Assembly: GCF_018812025.1 (NCBI RefSeq)
Contig: NC_063058.1
Coordinates: forward strand, 15,588,797-15,652,796
Source: Megalobrama amblycephala
Taxonomy: Eukaryota > Chordata > Actinopteri > Cypriniformes > Xenocyprididae
Direction: 5' to 3'
Length of the DNA stretch: 64,000 bases
Of this stretch, positions 1-10,010 are shown piece after piece. The position numbers were made by a program, and so were the translations under genes. Within the stretch, counting starts at the first letter, position 1. Each line of letters begins with the position of its first letter. The notes below the pieces were generated by a model. That model was not told where the DNA came from. It worked only from the letters and a program-made list of their open reading frames with translations, and did no database searches.

Positions 1-319
1 CCGACGGAAAATGAAAAATTTCGATTTTCTAGGCCGATATGGCTAGGAACTATACTCTCATTCCGGCGTAATAATCAAGGAACTTTGCTGCCGTATCATG
101 GGTGCAGCAGACACAATGATATTATGTACCGCCTGTGACCCCCTGCTGGAGACATTTGTGAGAGATGCTGCGTAATATCATTGCTAAGCTATGCTAAAAG
201 TGGTGCCGCCAGAACCAGAGATCGGCTGAATGGATTCGAAAACGGTAAAACTCAACTGTTTAACACTGGGGGAATTGGAAAATGAGCCTATTTTCAAAAA
301 AAGTGGAGTGTTCCTTTAA
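1..319 (-). mobile_element. 3' part of a TTAA-type DNA repeat, cut by the window edge
   Basis: The right end reads GTGGAGTGTTCCTTTAA; its complement TTAAAGGAACACTCCAC is a terminal motif I recall from a very common zebrafish/cyprinid interspersed repeat. The internal phrases GGCCGATATGGCTAGGAAC and GGAACTTTGCTGCCG also fit that repeat. Only one end lies in the window, so length and class are unknown. It is non-coding and lies in an akap13 intron. The strand given is the orientation in which the ACACTCCAC end is the start. Confidence 0.6.
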
Positions 320-751
320 GGGGGCATCTTCCCCCATGTTACCTTATATATATTAATAGAATAATATGATTAAGTTTACAATTCAGACTTCATAGAAAGC
401 CATGAGAAAAGAACATCAAAATGTTTTAGAAAACCACCAACGAAATACCATAATCTTTAAAGGAAAGATCTGAGGCAATGTCTAAGGGTGTACTGTGGTT
501 CAGTACACTTGCTTTAAATGAGGCACTAAACCAGAGCACTTAACGGCCTCCTATAACAGACTCTTGAATCCAGGGAGGACAGATCGCACACTAACACTGA
601 GTCTGGTCTCTCCTCTATCCTTCAGACTACCTTGGTGCCCTTTTTTTTAGAATAGTCAAGTACTGTATGGAACCAGTCCCACACGGGTTTGCTAGCCATA
701 GACTGTGAAGAGCACTGGCTGAGGGTAGCTGATAAAAGTAAATGTCTCTGT

Positions 752-816
<65 letters not shown>

Positions 817-1722
817 ACACACAGCCGCTTTACGGAGTAAATCTGCAGACAGGATCTTGTTGGTTTTAAACCGGTTTCTGTTGTAGACTGCATTGGCTTG
901 CTTTAAAAAGATTGAGACAGCTTATGTGGCTTTAACTGTTTACAAAGAGCTCAGAGCCACATGGCCTGTCCTTGTGCTTTGCTCTTATCTCCCCCACATT
1001 TCAACATCCTCCTTTTTTTCAGAAAACGACACTAAATCTCACCTCATTTTCAAAATAAAGTCATTGCTTTAATAATATAAATCTATTAGACTTGGTCCAA
1101 CATTGCTCTGTTTCAGAAATCAAACCAGCCCAACGGATCTGTTTGTCTGACCAATGGAAGACGGGGAGAGTGTTTGGAACACCCATTTGAAAAACAATTT
1201 ACAAACTTCACCTTTATGACTTAACATTTTGTTTGAGAGTGACAAATACGATAAAGCTGTATTTGTTTAAGGCATTTCAAAGGTCACAACAATCCACTAA
1301 ACACTATTTGTTCTGTTTGTTAAACTCTGCTCTTACATGTAACAACATTAAAATGTAAAAAGATTTATATTATATTATAACATATTATGAGTAATTATTT
1401 AAAAATAATACAAAATTGAAAAAATTGTATCTGATAAAATATTATAGACCTTGAAAAATTTATAATTTCAAATAATAATATATATAAAATATGAAATTGA
1501 TAATTATATATTTTTTTATTTTATTATATTGCCACTATTTCTGTAATACATTGATGAATGAGCAGCTCTATCATTATAGCAGACGTATCATGAGTTTCTT
1601 GGGAAGCCTTCAAATATTGTTTTTGACAATGGGAGGTGGCGGGTGGCCTTGGGAGTCAAAAACGTTACTAGAAAACGAGGCAAACATACTCGTTAAGGAT
1701 ATAAACTTCTTTGCACACTTAC
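320..1722. other. akap13 intron after coding exon 4; no gene seen
   Basis: Intron sequence on the minus-strand gene, beginning with the donor GTAAGT that reads down from 1722. It holds a CA microsatellite (754-823) and an AT-rich stretch (about 1330-1560). I found no continuation of the akap13 reading frame here, so the next exon lies beyond position 1. Confidence 0.6.
754..823. repeat. (CA)n microsatellite
   Basis: About 70 bp of nearly pure CA dinucleotides with one TA interruption near 811. Open frames that run through it in either direction are translated repeat (THTHTH or VCVCVC), not genes. Confidence 0.97.
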
Positions 1723-1906
1723 TCTGTCAGCAGTTTCTGGAGCTGTGAGTGTCCTTTCTTCTGTGCGACCCTGGCCGGCGTACGACCCTGTTTGTTGGGA
1801 AGTCGGAGAGCCTCTCTTCCTCCAGGTTGCTGGAGGAGAAAGAGGGCTACCTTGCGTAGTCCGCGCTTCGCAGCAAAGTGCAAAAGTGTGTCTTGTGGTC
1901 CAGGTT
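1723..1906 (-). CDS. akap13: akap13 coding exon 4 (ankyrin-like segment)
   Basis: An internal exon of 184 nt on the minus strand, encoding the last part of the N-terminal ankyrin-like region of A-kinase anchoring protein 13, a PKA anchor and RhoA exchange factor of the cytoplasm and cytoskeleton. The acceptor is a pyrimidine tract ending CCTGTAG at 1907; the donor GTAAGTG starts at 1722. It enters in phase with the single G left by exon 3 (giving GAA, Glu) and leaves two bases (GA) for the next exon. The peptide includes PQDTLLHFAAKRGLRK, FLLQQPGGREAL and KLLTE, which follow the mammalian AKAP13 pattern (ETLMHFAVRLG, FLLQKPGGRGAL, QLLTE). ARHGEF28 is the nearest paralogue and has similar ankyrin-like motifs, but the upstream exons decide for AKAP13. 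The next exon, expected to start with an acidic residue, is outside the window. Confidence 0.93.
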
Positions 1907-2746
1907 CTACAGGAGAGGAAAACGGAGTCGGGTTAAGATTGCAGTCTGAAACTCCTTCCTTGCCCTTTAAAAACACAATATTATCTAATGCATATTTCTG
2001 ATAATGCTGCCTCAGGAAAGTGCCACACTCACTGCTTCATGGGGCTTCGAAGCTGTAAGCCCCACCCCCTGCAACTTCAGAACCAATGAGAGCCGGTAAA
2101 GCCCTCGAACAAGAACCACCCCCACAATTCCCTCGACCTCTGTCAACAGAATCTCCTGACAAACTTGTGCAAACATCATTTTAATAGATCATTTACAATG
2201 AGAACAAAAAAAAAAAAAAATGAGGCAGAGAGGGGTCCTGAGTGAAAGAAGCAATCGTTTTTGAAGGCATTTATCATAAAGACAGATTACAGAGTGCTGT
2301 TTTAAAAAGTTCAGGAAGCTTGAATGAGGCTCTCTGTGAAAGCAACAGAGACAGAGGAAGGATTGTTCTTGCTGGTTAATGAGAGGCTGAGAATGAGACT
2401 GCCCTCGTTTAATCGGCCCACTGAGGATCCAACAACTAATTTGAAGCCCCGAGCATGAAAAAAAGAAGCTGTGGTGAAGTGTAATCTGGCACTGGAAAGA
2501 ACAGCAGATCAGGATCACTACACCGTCTGATTGGAGACACAAGTGTGGACATGACATTATATTGAAAATACTGGTGTCACGTAACTTGTATCCCAGTGCT
2601 ATGTTAATATAGTTGTCCCCCAGACTCAAAACACTTCAGTTACCATAGTAATTTTTTTAACTGTAGTATCATAACCATACACAGGGCATCTGCATGTTTT
2701 TTCAAATGAAAATGAAATGCAATAAGAGAAGTTTAACTTCCCCATC

Positions 2747-3931
2747 TTAAAGAGACAGTTTTGTCATAATTTACTCACCCAAAATTCATATAGGTTATTC
2801 CTGACCTACGGAAATTCAAATTTCAGTCAAAATCTATTGACTATTGAAAAACATTTATGGGTCATTGACAAATAAGGTTTTTAAAAGTGTAAAAAAAAAA
2901 AAAAATCATTATGAAGATATAATTCATTTTGAAGTTTTATTAAGTGTTAACAATGAGATTTTGTGGTTTTTATAATCAATTAACACTGCCTTTGTCAGTT
3001 TTTACAAGATGGACAAAATTTGTCACCAAAAAAGTCATTCGGTTTAACCAAAATTTCGGTTTTACCAAATGACACTTATGGTTATACCGAATGACAATAT
3101 TTTCAAACAGTGCTAACAGGCTGATATCTAGCTAGCTAGCAAAAGTACAATCAAACATTTTATATTTAGTACAAGTTTTTAAAATATTACAACATTTTCC
3201 ATATTTTATAGCGGTTGTACCGAATGACCTGACGTTTTTGGACATGCGTATGAGCAAGTGAAAACGTGAATTTTTTTAAATAGTTAAAAGAGAGTTTGTT
3301 ATTTTGCTTCACAACCATGTGGTCCTTTGCAGGTGTCTGAATGATGTCACATCCTGTCACATGATATTGACCACATGACTTGATCCAAAATGGTCCCTTT
3401 ATATTGGTTACTCCAAATGAAATTCATTTTTACAGGCATTATTTCTCATCACAAAGCAACGACTTCTACACATCATTTTAATACCATTTTGCACTTTGTT
3501 GATATATGATGTTTTAAAATCATGCCAGAATAAAAAATATATACATTTATTACATTTTAAGATATTTTAATCACAAATTAAATGGCTGTATTGGCCTTTG
3601 GACGGTTAAACAGAATGAACTTTTGACACTCAAAATAAAAGATAGAGATCTAGTATACTTACATTCTTACATACTTTGGATGTCATATCTTTGTTTTTTA
3701 TTATTATTAAAGCCTTTGGACAAAAAAAAAAAAAAAAAGACCCATCATGTCATTGACCCTTATACCACCCACCCAAAATTCTGTCATCTTTGGTTCACCC
3801 TGACTTTCATTGTATGGAGAAATACAGTTATATCTCAAATATTTTCTTTTGTTTTCCACAGAAGAAAGAACGTCATGCGGGTTTGGAACAACATGAACAA
3901 TGCCAATGAATTGCATGAACTATCCCTTTAA
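2747..3931 (-). mobile_element. Diverged TTAA element of the ATAGTTCACCC family, probably with an internal insertion
   Basis: The right end (about 3860-3931) reads as the complement of TTAAAGGGATAGTTCATGC followed by GTTGTTCCAAACCCGCATGA, which matches the terminal block of the elements at 38391 and 44801. The left candidate end is TTAAAGAGACAGTTTTGTC at 2747, with the family's TTTACTCACCC block just after it. Between about 3000 and 3640 is AT-rich sequence with repeated ACCGAATGAC-type motifs that does not belong to the family and may be a second element. That the two ends form one unit is inference. Confidence 0.45.
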
Positions 3932-4489
3932 AGGAGAACTCAAGTCTCATTTTCCATAAATATCATCTAATATGTGCCATGCAACGTGTACCAGCAAATA
4001 CCAGCAAATTCCCAGTTGCTATCTTATACAGTGGAAAAAGTCTTTAATAGCTAACTGGTTTTTTATGTTTTATATAATGTGCTTAATTTCACTTATGGAA
4101 GGCTGCTGGCAATACATGCCCACTGAGGCACTGGGCAAGAAGCCCGTTGGTAGATCTGGTTTCAGGGCCGGTCCAGGTGCCCAGCGCCAGCTGCAACAAA
4201 TGCTACAGCTTGGAGAGTCATTACACAGCTCGCCTTCTCCCTCAACAGACAGGTCAACTCTAGGAGTTTCTGAAAACAATGACTATGGCGAACTTTAAAA
4301 GACAAGATCTAAAGGAAACGCTACATCTAATGTCTACAGCAACTTAATCTAAATCTGCAGGAAATACAAAATCTTACCAACATGTGCTCAGGTACCAGAT
4401 ACAACCCGCTATTGTCTTCTCCCTTTCTGCTCAGTGAGCTAAACTTTACATGAATAGGTAGCGGAGCTTTCAGATGTTTTACTGAATGA

Positions 4490-4640
4490 GTTATTTAAGA
4501 CCAAGGCTGTTTATAAGAGATAAGCTTGTGCTTATTATGACATAACAGAGCCTGTTTAGCCTTTGTTGGCCCTTATCTCCTGCTGACTACTGTCCAGGTC
4601 TCACCACGCCCGCCCTAACACCTCCTACATGGAACCAGAC
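4490..4640. promoter_or_regulatory. Possible intronic enhancer: GATA and CACC-like motif cluster
   Basis: The non-repetitive segment contains AGATAAG near 4519, CTTATCTCC near 4572, and CACGCCCGCCC near 4605. Such clusters occur in vertebrate enhancers, but these motifs are short and common. Nothing in the window shows activity or conservation, so this is a weak suggestion only. Confidence 0.15.
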
Positions 4641-5132
4641 TGTGCCTAATTTAGAGGACAAGCTCGAGTCACATGAGAGCCGGGAATCTGCTGTCGCGTC
4701 AGCTGCCCTGATGAATGATTCCTCGCTGTGCAATTGTTTGGATCCACACATAGGCCGGATTCACACACTCATTCAAGCACACTTAATATAAACAGGCTCA
4801 TATTTCTGCCCAGTGGATAACCACTGAGGAGGATACGTGGCTGCGCACAAAAACATTAACCATGATCGGACAGAGAACAGGAAGGCGTTTGGGTGTTTAT
4901 GACTGCATCAGCTTTAAGCATTCGTCTGATATCTGTTCAATCTTTTGTTTAGCTTTGCTCAGGTTGATTATCATAATCATACAGAAAGTTTATTTTCAGT
5001 TCTCCTTTTAGTTCCTGTCTGGTTGACAGCCAGTTACACAAACACTACCGCTCAAAAGGTTCAGGTTGATAAGATTTTTACAATCTTTCACCAAGGCTGC
5101 ATTTATTTAATCAAAAATATAGTAAAAACAAT

Positions 5133-5936
5133 GGTTACACTTTATTTTGATGGTCCACTTCAGACATTTTACTAACTATAAGTAACTTTTCAACTGCATG
5201 TTCAATTAACTCTCAGAGTATTAGTAGACTGGTAGGTTTAGGGTTTGGGTTAGTAGAATAAATTGGCATGTAGTTGCAAAGTTACTTATAGTCAGTAGAA
5301 TGTCTGTAGGGGGAGCATCAAAATAAAGTGTTAGCAAATACTAAAGGGATAGTTCACCCAAAAATGAACAGTATTTATAAAATTTTTTACCTCTAAAACA
5401 CCACTATGTCCAACTGCCCTGCACATTCGGCACTCATTGAAGCAAAGCGCGAGACATCACTTCTGTCATCAGAATGCGTTTTCTGACCTCACTAACCGTA
5501 TGCGCAGGGCAGTTGGACATAGTGGTGTTTTAGAGGTAAAAAATGATATAAAACGGTTCAGTTTCTCGCACAAACCGATCGTTTCGTGTCTCAGGACATC
5601 AATGTGTCGTCACGAGCCGCAGGGTTTAATTTGGATTTGTCTGTGCATGTTTTTTTTTACTCTTATAGACGAAGTTCCCATTGACATGCATTATACGACT
5701 GACAGACCGCAACGGTTGGAGTTAAAAATCATCATGTGTGTTCTACTGAAGAAACAAAGACACCTACATCTTGGATGTCCTGGGGGTAAGCAGATAAACA
5801 TCAAATTTTCATTTTTGGGTGAACTATCCCTTTAAGCAGACAGTCTACTAATACTCTAATGAGAGTTAGTTGATATGTAGTTGTAAAGTTACTTATTGTT
5901 AGCAGAATGTCTAAAGTGGATTCTTCTTGATTATTT
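5133..5936. mobile_element. Middle-level repeat (GGTTACACTTTATTTTGATGG family)
   Basis: It starts GGTTACACTTTATTTTGATG and continues with CACTTCAGACATTTTACT and ATTAGTAGACTGGTAGG. After the inner element it resumes with CAGTCTACTAATACTCTAAT and TTAGCAGAATGTCTAAAGTG. The two halves fit one repeat type that I recognise from fish genomes by its CACTTTATTTT start. It is non-coding. Its class is uncertain; hAT-like is possible. Confidence 0.5.
5342..5835. mobile_element. TTAA element of the ATAGTTCACCC family with one arm deleted
   Basis: The left end AAAGGGATAGTTCACCC and right end GGGTGAACTATCCCTTTAA are inverted. The right half (from about 5470) closely follows the right half of the palindromic element at 38391-39119, including CATTGACATGCATTATACG and GAACACACATGATGAT read on the complement. 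The left half jumps from the terminal repeat straight to ACAGTATTTATA, so about 240 bp of the left arm is missing. A smaller hairpin remains around ACACCACTATGTCCAACTG. Confidence 0.75.
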
Positions 5937-6609
5937 TAATGCGTCCTTGCTGAATAAAAGTATTCAATTCTTAACCAAAAAAAACAAACAAACATAAAAA
6001 CCTACCAATCCCCAACTTCGAACGTATTGTATATAAAAAGAATGGTCATAATTAGAGACTGTGATGTGCAATGTTTGCTTGTGGGAAGGTTAGTAACAAA
6101 ATTTGATTTTAAGTCAGTGGAAACATGGACCTGTTCTTTGAAAGGTTTGCTAATCCCCTGGCCGAGTACCATTCACAAATCTATGGGTATCGGAGAGCAG
6201 GAAGAGCACAAGAAACTCATTTAACAAGAACGTTTCTGCCAAATCCACATGAAACACAAATCTAAGTCAGTGACAACCAGAGTTCCTGCCATTTATCACA
6301 TGCATCTTCTGTCAGACCCGAAATGAGTCCACAGCCTGACTTAATAGGCTGTGTAAATGCTCCGTGCCAAAAAGAGCACTTTATTAGGGCGGGAATGTTT
6401 GCTTTTATATTATCTGACATAGTGTTCCTGAATTGATACGAGAACAAGTAGTAGGAAAATAAGACTAGAGTGGACTAACATTCTGAATCAACACACAACT
6501 TAAAAATAAATAAATAAACTGGTTCATGGCTGTTCTGAAGGCCTTCCCTGAAGGCACAGTGTCCATGGTCTAAGCATTGTAACTTCACTATGCAGATGTT
6601 AACAAAATG

Positions 6610-7534
6610 TTAAAGGTGCCATCGAACGTTTTTTTTACAAGATGTAATATAAGTCTAAGGTGTCCCCTGAATGTGTCTGTGAAGTTGCAGCTCAAAATAC
6701 CCCATAGATTTTTTTTTTTTATTAATTATTAAAATTATTTTGAGGCATAATTAGAAATGCGCCGATTCATGCTGCGGCCCCTTTAAATCGTGCACTCTCC
6801 GCCCCCTCCCGAGCTCTCGACTCTATCACTGCATAAACAAAGTTCACACAGCTAATATAAGCCTCAAAATGGATCTTTACAAAGTGTTCGTCATGCAGCA
6901 TGTCTAATTGCGTAAGTATAGTATTTATTTGGATGTTTACGTTTGATTCTGAATGAGTTTGAGGCTATGCTCCGTGGCTAACGCCTAATGCTACACTGTT
7001 GGAGAGATTTATAAAGAATGAAGTTGTGTTTATGAATTATACAGACTGCAAGTGTTTAATAATGAAAATAACGACGGCTCTTGTCTCCGTGAATACAGTA
7101 AGAAACTATGGTAACTTTAACCACATTTAACAGTACATTAGCAACATGCTAACGAAACATTTAGAAAGACAATTTACAAATATCACTAAAAATATCATGT
7201 TATCATGGATCATGTCAGTTATTATCGCTCCATCTGCCATTTTTCGCTATTGTCCTTGCGTGCTTACCTAGTCTGATGATCCAGCTGTGCACATCCAGAC
7301 GTTAATACTGGCTGTCCTTGTCTAATGCCTCGATCATGGGCTGGCATATGCAAATATTGGGGGCGTACACCCCGACTGTTACGTCGGTCGGAGGTCTTTT
7401 AAACAAATGAGATTTATATAAGGAGGAGGAAACAATGGAGTTTGAGACTCACTGTATGTCTTTTCCATGTACTGAACTCTTGTTATTCAACTATGCCAAG
7501 GTAAATTCAATTTTCAATTCGATGGCACCTTTAA
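6610..7534 (+). mobile_element. TTAA element A1 (AGGTGCC family), full length
   Basis: Flanked by TTAA on both sides. The termini are inverted: AGGTGCCATCGAA at the left and TTCGATGGCACCT at the right. Length is 925 bp. Four other full-length copies occur at 31705, 40731, 53246 and 62333. The interior has no long frame, but all copies keep a short ATG GAT CTT TAC AAA GTG start near position 260 of the element. TTAA targets are typical of piggyBac and Kolobok transposons, so this is probably a non-autonomous derivative of such an element. It lies inside an akap13 intron. Confidence 0.85.
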
Positions 7535-7559
7535 CAAACAAAACGCTGTCTCCTTGCTG

Positions 7560-7560
7560 G

Positions 7561-7590
<30 letters not shown>
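7560..7590. repeat. Poly(A) tract
   Basis: About 30 consecutive A residues just right of element A1. On the transcribed strand of akap13 this is a poly(U) run inside the intron. It has no coding meaning. Confidence 0.95.
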
Positions 7591-7591
<1 letters not shown>

Positions 7592-7844
7592 TTTCCAAAC
7601 TCTTACTGGTTGTGAAAGCAGCTCAAGTCATAAGCAGTCATTTATAAGACACCTTCAAAGTGACTGATAAGCACTGATAAGCACTTTGCAACATGCTAAT
7701 GCCTATCACTATTGGAATCAATGGCGAGTCCAGTCTTCCATGCCATATGTGTGCTGCTAACTACATAGAATACACCAAAACAATGACCAATAGTGGATTC
7801 ATGACAGTTAGGATGCTGCCTTCAGCTCTCTAGGTTTTACTCAC

Positions 7845-8153
7845 CGATTTTCAAGCCTGTGCAAGTGCCCGTGTCCAAGTCTGTGCCCAGCACGCTCCAG
7901 CCTACCGGTAGAGGCAGATGTCTAAGAGCAAGAGCCAGAGTATCATCCAACCTCTCACACTCCTTCAGGGGGATCTGACACTCGTCCAGAAGTAACGCTC
8001 CCTCTGTCTTCCCAGCCGCGTTCACCAGGAACTGGGCCATGTCCAGGGCGAGGTCCTGCACATACTGGAAGCGTTCCTCAGCCACAGGGTCCACTGAGCC
8101 CCCAGGTCTGGCCTGGCACAGCGTGACCCGCACGGTTTCACTGCGATCATGAG
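7845..8153 (-). CDS. akap13: akap13 coding exon 3
   Basis: An internal exon of 309 nt on the minus strand. The acceptor is AATAG, with the exon starting at 8153; the donor GTGAGTA starts at 7844. The exon enters with two bases (CT) that complete an Ala codon with the G from exon 2, and leaves one base (G). The peptide begins AHDRSETVRVTLC, has RFQYVQDLALDMAQFLVNAAG and LLLDECQIPL, and ends with LALALRHLPLPVGWSVLGTD. It matches the AKAP13 N-terminal pattern (HDCCETVKVQLC, FHFVQDEAYDAAQFLATSAG, LAFRHLKLPTEWNVLGTD) better than ARHGEF28, which lacks the VQD and AQFL motifs. No catalytic residues are expected here. The open frame runs upstream into the intron and, by chance, stays open to about 8265; the splice site, not the first ATG in that frame, marks the exon start. 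A GATA/GACA tandem array begins only about 75 bp upstream of the acceptor. Confidence 0.94.
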
Positions 8154-8225
8154 CTATTATGAGACAAACATTGGACAGAAAAATATTATACAGATTAAAC
8201 TTAAATTGAATAAGTAAAACTAAAT

Positions 8226-8968
8226 TACAGATGGATAGAGAGAAGCATAAGCATTTTATATACAAAGTATCATATTTGAGTCTATATGCCTCAGACAGAG
8301 AGATAGATGCATAATGATTTTATATACAATATATCATATGAGTCTATATGCCTTAAACAGACAGATAGAAACGTAATGATTTTATATACAATATATCACA
8401 TTTAACTCTATATGCCTTAGACAGACAGACGTACAGATAGAAGCATGATGATTTTATATACAATATATCATATTTGAGTCTATATGCCTCAGAGAGATAT
8501 AGATAGACGCATAATGATTTTATATACAATATATTATATGAGTCTATATGCCTTAGACAGATAGACAGAAACAATCATTTTATATACAATATATAATATT
8601 TGAGTCTATATGCGACAATGCAACAGACAGAAAGATAGACCGATGGACGGACGAATAGAGAGATGGATAGAGAGACAGACAGACAGACACAATGATTTTG
8701 TATACAATATATGCTATTTGAGTCTATATGCTTTAGACAGATATATAGACAGATGCATAATTACTTTATATACAATATATTGTATTTAACTCTATATGCC
8801 TTAGACAGACAGAAGCATAATCATTGTATATACAATATATCATATTTGAGTCTATATGCGACAATGCGATAGACAGACAGATAGACAGACGGACAGACAG
8901 ACGGATAGACAGACGGATAGACAGACGGACAGACAGACGGACAGACAGACGGACAGACAGACGGACAG

Positions 8969-9006
<38 letters not shown>

Positions 9007-9704
9007 GGACACAATGATTTTATATACAATATATGCTATTTGAGTCTATATGCCTTAGAAAGACAGGTAGACAGATATATAGATAGATGCATAATTATTT
9101 TATATACAATATATCATATTTGAGTCTATATGCCTCAGACAGAGAGAGATAAATAGACGCATAATGATTTTATATACAATATATCATATGAGTCTATATG
9201 CCTTAGATAGACAGAAGCATAATCATTTATATTTGAGTCTACATGATAGACGGACGAAGAGAGAAATGGATAGAGAGACAGACAGACAGACACAATGATT
9301 TTATATACAATATATCACATTTAACTCTATATGCCTTAGACAGATGTACAGATAGAAGCATGATGATTTTATATACAATATATGCTATTTGAGTCTATAT
9401 GCTTTAGACCGATATATAGACAGATGCATAATTACTTTATATACAATATATTGTATTTAACTCTATATGCCTTAGGCAGAAGCATAGCCATTTTATATAC
9501 AATATATCATATTTGAGTCTATATGTGACGGACAGACAGACAGACGGACGGACAGACAGAGAGACGGACAGACAGACAGACGGACAGACGGACAGACAGA
9601 CGGACAGACGGACAGACAGACAGACAGACGGACACAATGATTTTATATACAATATATCATATTTGAGTCTATATGCGACGGATAGACAGACGGACAGACA
9701 GACG

Positions 9705-9736
<32 letters not shown>

Positions 9737-9905
9737 GACGGACGGACGGACAGACAGACAGACGGACGGACACAATGATTTTATATACAACATATGCTAT
9801 TTGAGTCTATATGCCTTAGACAGATAGACATATATAGATAGATGCATAATTATTTTATATACAATATATCATATTTGAGTCTATATGCCATAGACAGACA
9901 GACAG
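8226..9905. repeat. GATA/GACA (Bkm-like) minisatellite, about 19 units
   Basis: Each unit has a conserved core containing TTTTATATACAATATAT and GAGTCTATATGCC, separated by variable runs of GACA, GATA and GACG tetramers. I count about 19 cores; unit length varies from about 60 to 190 bp as the tetramer run expands or shrinks. The longest tetramer runs are at 8870-9010, 9528-9640 and 9680-9775. Frames reading SVCLSVCL or TDRQTDRQ are translations of the repeat and are not proteins. Confidence 0.93.
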
Positions 9906-9929
9906 ATAGGCATGTTCCTTGAGAATTAG

Positions 9930-10010
9930 GGAACAGCGCAAGCTGGATTTGAACTTGTGTTGCTAGAACGAGCACTATGGCTCAATGTACACTGCTAAGC
10001 CACAAATCAG
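9930..10010 (-). repeat. tRNA-like SINE head
   Basis: On the minus strand there is an A-box-like TGGCTTAGCAGTGTA followed, at tRNA-like distance, by a B-box-like AGTTCAAATCC. The cloverleaf pairing is imperfect and there is no clear anticodon arm, so this is more likely the head of a tRNA-derived SINE than a tRNA gene. Its body would extend toward lower coordinates but is cut short by the tandem array. Confidence 0.45.

Larger units (their letters stand above)
5027..6030. mobile_element. Outer repeat of a three-level nest (common cyprinid CTCAAAAGG...CCAAGGCTGC family)
   Basis: The left part (about 5040-5132) reads ACTACCGCTCAAAAGG, then TAAGATTTTTAC and CCAAGGCTGCATTTATTTAA. The right part (about 5937-6030) reads CCTTGCTGAATAAAAGTATT and ends in CCCCAACTTCGAACGTA. 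These are the two ends of one interspersed repeat, also seen at 45435-45600, 52975-54221 and 58383-58545. The middle is interrupted by another repeat (5133-5936), which itself carries a third element (5342-5835). Confidence 0.6.
1907..7844 (-). other. akap13: akap13 intron between coding exons 3 and 4
   Basis: A 5938-bp intron with donor GTGAGT at 7844 and acceptor AG at 1907. It contains several DNA-element relics listed separately (2747-3931, 5027-6030, 6610-7534). Non-repeat stretches at 1907-2740 and 3935-5020 show no coding exon I can defend. The 4490-4640 part has clustered GATA and CACC-like motifs of possible regulatory interest. Confidence 0.85.

Noticed and set aside
1907..1976. Possible upstream extension of exon 4 to an ATG at about 1976
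   Set aside because: Lies beyond a good acceptor (CCTGTAG) and shows no AKAP13 resemblance.
8154..8265. Possible upstream extension of exon 3 to an ATG at about 8265
   Set aside because: The AG acceptor at 8154 joins exon 2 in the right phase and restores the known AKAP13 order; the upstream part is intron.
8766..9827. Frames reading SVCLSVCL and TDRQTDRQ
   Set aside because: Translation of GACA/GATA tetramers on both strands.
9930..10010. Functional tRNA gene
   Set aside because: A and B boxes are recognisable, but the stems do not pair well and there is no clear anticodon loop.
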